This document shows positions 63,096-64,000 of a stretch of DNA of 64,000 nt, piece by piece (within the stretch, counting starts at the first letter, position 1; the number at the start of each line of letters is the position of its first letter). A program made the position numbers and the translations under genes. The stretch is from Verrucomicrobiia bacterium. GTDB taxonomy: Bacteria; Verrucomicrobiota; Verrucomicrobiia; Verrucomicrobiales; DEV007. The stretch covers positions 682,001 through 746,000 of the forward strand of contig JAUIAH010000001.1 of the NCBI GenBank assembly GCA_030425385.1, in the 5' to 3' direction. Below the pieces are notes generated by a model, which saw only the letters and a program-made list of their open reading frames with translations, was not told the origin of the DNA and ran no database searches.

Positions 63096-64000
63096 CTAGG
63101 TTTTTTCCAGCACGACCAGCGTCATATCGTCGGATTGAGGGAATTCCCCGACAAATTCGCCCACTTTCTCATGAAGATGGCGCACAATTTCGTCGGCACC
63201 TCGGGGAGCCGCGTCGAGAAAGGCTGCATGCAGGCGTTCCAATCCCCACTCGTCTCCCTGCGCATTCTGGGCCTCGCTGATGCCGTCTGTGAAGAGGAGG
63301 AGGCAATCGCCCTTGTGCAGGGTGAGGGTGATGTCCTGGGTATCCCGTTCGAAGACGGGGCCATGGTCGACTCCCACTGCGAGTCCTGGGGTATCGATTT
63401 CGTCCACGGTCTGCGAGGCGGCGCGGTAGAGGAGCGGGAGATCGTGCCCGGCGCGGGCAAGTTGGATCGTGCCCCTGCCGCTGTGGGCCACGAGATAGAG
63501 CATGCTTACGAACATGTCGTGGCGCATGTCTGGGAATAGGATGCGATTGACGACAGCGAGGGCTTTGGCGGGGGATGCTCCCTGATCGGCATTGGCGCGG
63601 AGCACACTGCGGCCCATGGCCATCATGAGCGAGGCGGGGAGGCCTTTTCCTGAAACATCGGCGATGGCGACGCCGAGGGCGCCGTCGCTGAGGGGAATGA
63701 AATCGTAGTAGTCGCCGCTGACGGTATTTGCGGCGCGATTATCCCCTGCGAAGCGGAATCCAGCGAGGGTGGGGGCGGTGTCGGGGAGGAGGATGCGCTG
63801 CACTTCGCGTGCATTCTCAAGTTCCTGCTGGAACCGCCGCTGGGCGACGGCTTGTTTGCTCAATTCGGCGGTGCCGAGAGCGAGGGCGGTCTGGTTGGCG
63901 AGTGAGCGGAAGACGGCAAAGTCATTCACATCGAAGCGTTCGCCTTCCCGGAGAATGACGAGCAAGCCGAGTTGCCGATCTGCGAAGCGCAGCGGGGCGA
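63096..64000 (-). CDS. PP2C/SpoIIE-type serine phosphatase with GAF-like N-terminus (5' truncated by window)
   Basis: The frame is open to the right edge; 301 residues are visible. The visible N-terminal part (DRQLGLLVILREG...FRSLANQTALAL) is the end of a GAF domain, followed by a short linker helix and a SpoIIE/RsbU-type PP2C domain with the acidic metal residues in SGDYYDF and IADVSGKG, and 'LLLFTDGISEAQN' near the end. Such enzymes dephosphorylate anti-sigma antagonists and respond to ligand binding by the GAF. It precedes grpE by 20 bp. Confidence 0.9.
   Translation of the reverse strand, partial: APLRFADRQLGLLVILREGERFDVNDFAVFRSLANQTALALGTAELSKQAVAQRRFQQELENAREVQRILLPDTAPTLAGFRFAGDNRAANTVSGDYYDFIPLSDGALGVAIADVSGKGLPASLMMAMGRSVLRANADQGASPAKALAVVNRILFPDMRHDMFVSMLYLVAHSGRGTIQLARAGHDLPLLYRAASQTVDEIDTPGLAVGVDHGPVFERDTQDITLTLHKGDCLLLFTDGISEAQNAQGDEWGLERLHAAFLDAAPRGADEIVRHLHEKVGEFVGEFPQSDDMTLVVLEKT

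Overview
The window looks like a chromosomal stretch from a member of the Planctomycetes-Verrucomicrobia-Chlamydiae group, most likely Verrucomicrobiota. The grounds are: PEP-CTERM sorting tails with an otherwise Gram-negative secretion style; a giant ELWxxDGT-repeat surface protein whose C-terminus resembles the Verrucomicrobia family TIGR02597; a Ser/Thr kinase with WD40 repeats beside an ECF sigma factor; and a long MoxR/DUF58/VWA operon with planctomycete/verrucomicrobial-style partners. The phylum is inferred from gene families; no rRNA or tRNA gene is present. GC is fairly high, with visibly AT-richer islands at about 21.0-22.9, 49.6-51.2 and 59.1-59.8 kb.

Layout. 1-3.9 kb: the tail of a NarX-type histidine kinase, a DUF4404 protein, a universal stress protein, a secreted alpha/beta hydrolase and a small lipoprotein. 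4.2-21.0 kb: a ten-gene plus-strand operon, often with overlapping stop/start codons: MoxR ATPase, DUF58, a BatA-type VWA membrane protein, a secreted TPR/PQQ-propeller protein, a squalene-cyclase-fold protein, a second VWA/amidotransferase-fold membrane protein, a three-TM coiled-coil protein, two Gln-rich secreted proteins, and an NPCBM-domain protein. It reads as a cell-envelope machine with an AAA+ chaperone, and its function is unknown. 21.0-23.0 kb: an AT-rich minus-strand two-gene island, flanked on the far side by a decayed copy of the 3' end of the NPCBM gene.

23.0-35.2 kb: regulation. A membrane Ser/Thr kinase with WD40 repeats is followed downstream by an ECF sigma factor (minus strand). 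Divergent from them lies a NarL-type response regulator followed by two paralogous propeller-sensor histidine kinases. 35.3-51.3 kb: very large secreted proteins (an M11-like metzincin with PA14 and L-type-lectin modules, and the 3199-residue ELW-repeat protein) plus a tandem pair of small secreted paralogues, one with a PEP-CTERM tail. A palindrome, TCACCY-N4-GGGKGA, occurs upstream of the regulator operon, of the metalloprotease and of the giant protein, and is the best candidate operator for this regulon.

51.3-60.2 kb: a D-cysteine desulfhydrase/ACC-deaminase-family enzyme without an obvious start codon, a TMEM43-like membrane protein, a MOSC-domain protein, a large LTD/CotH-kinase secreted protein, a small structured repeat cluster, another PEP-CTERM protein and an ABM-fold protein. 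60.5-64 kb: a tight minus-strand operon of a PP2C/SpoIIE-type phosphatase (cut by the window end), GrpE, DnaJ and RsmE.

No CRISPR array, IS element, prophage, rRNA or tRNA was recognised.
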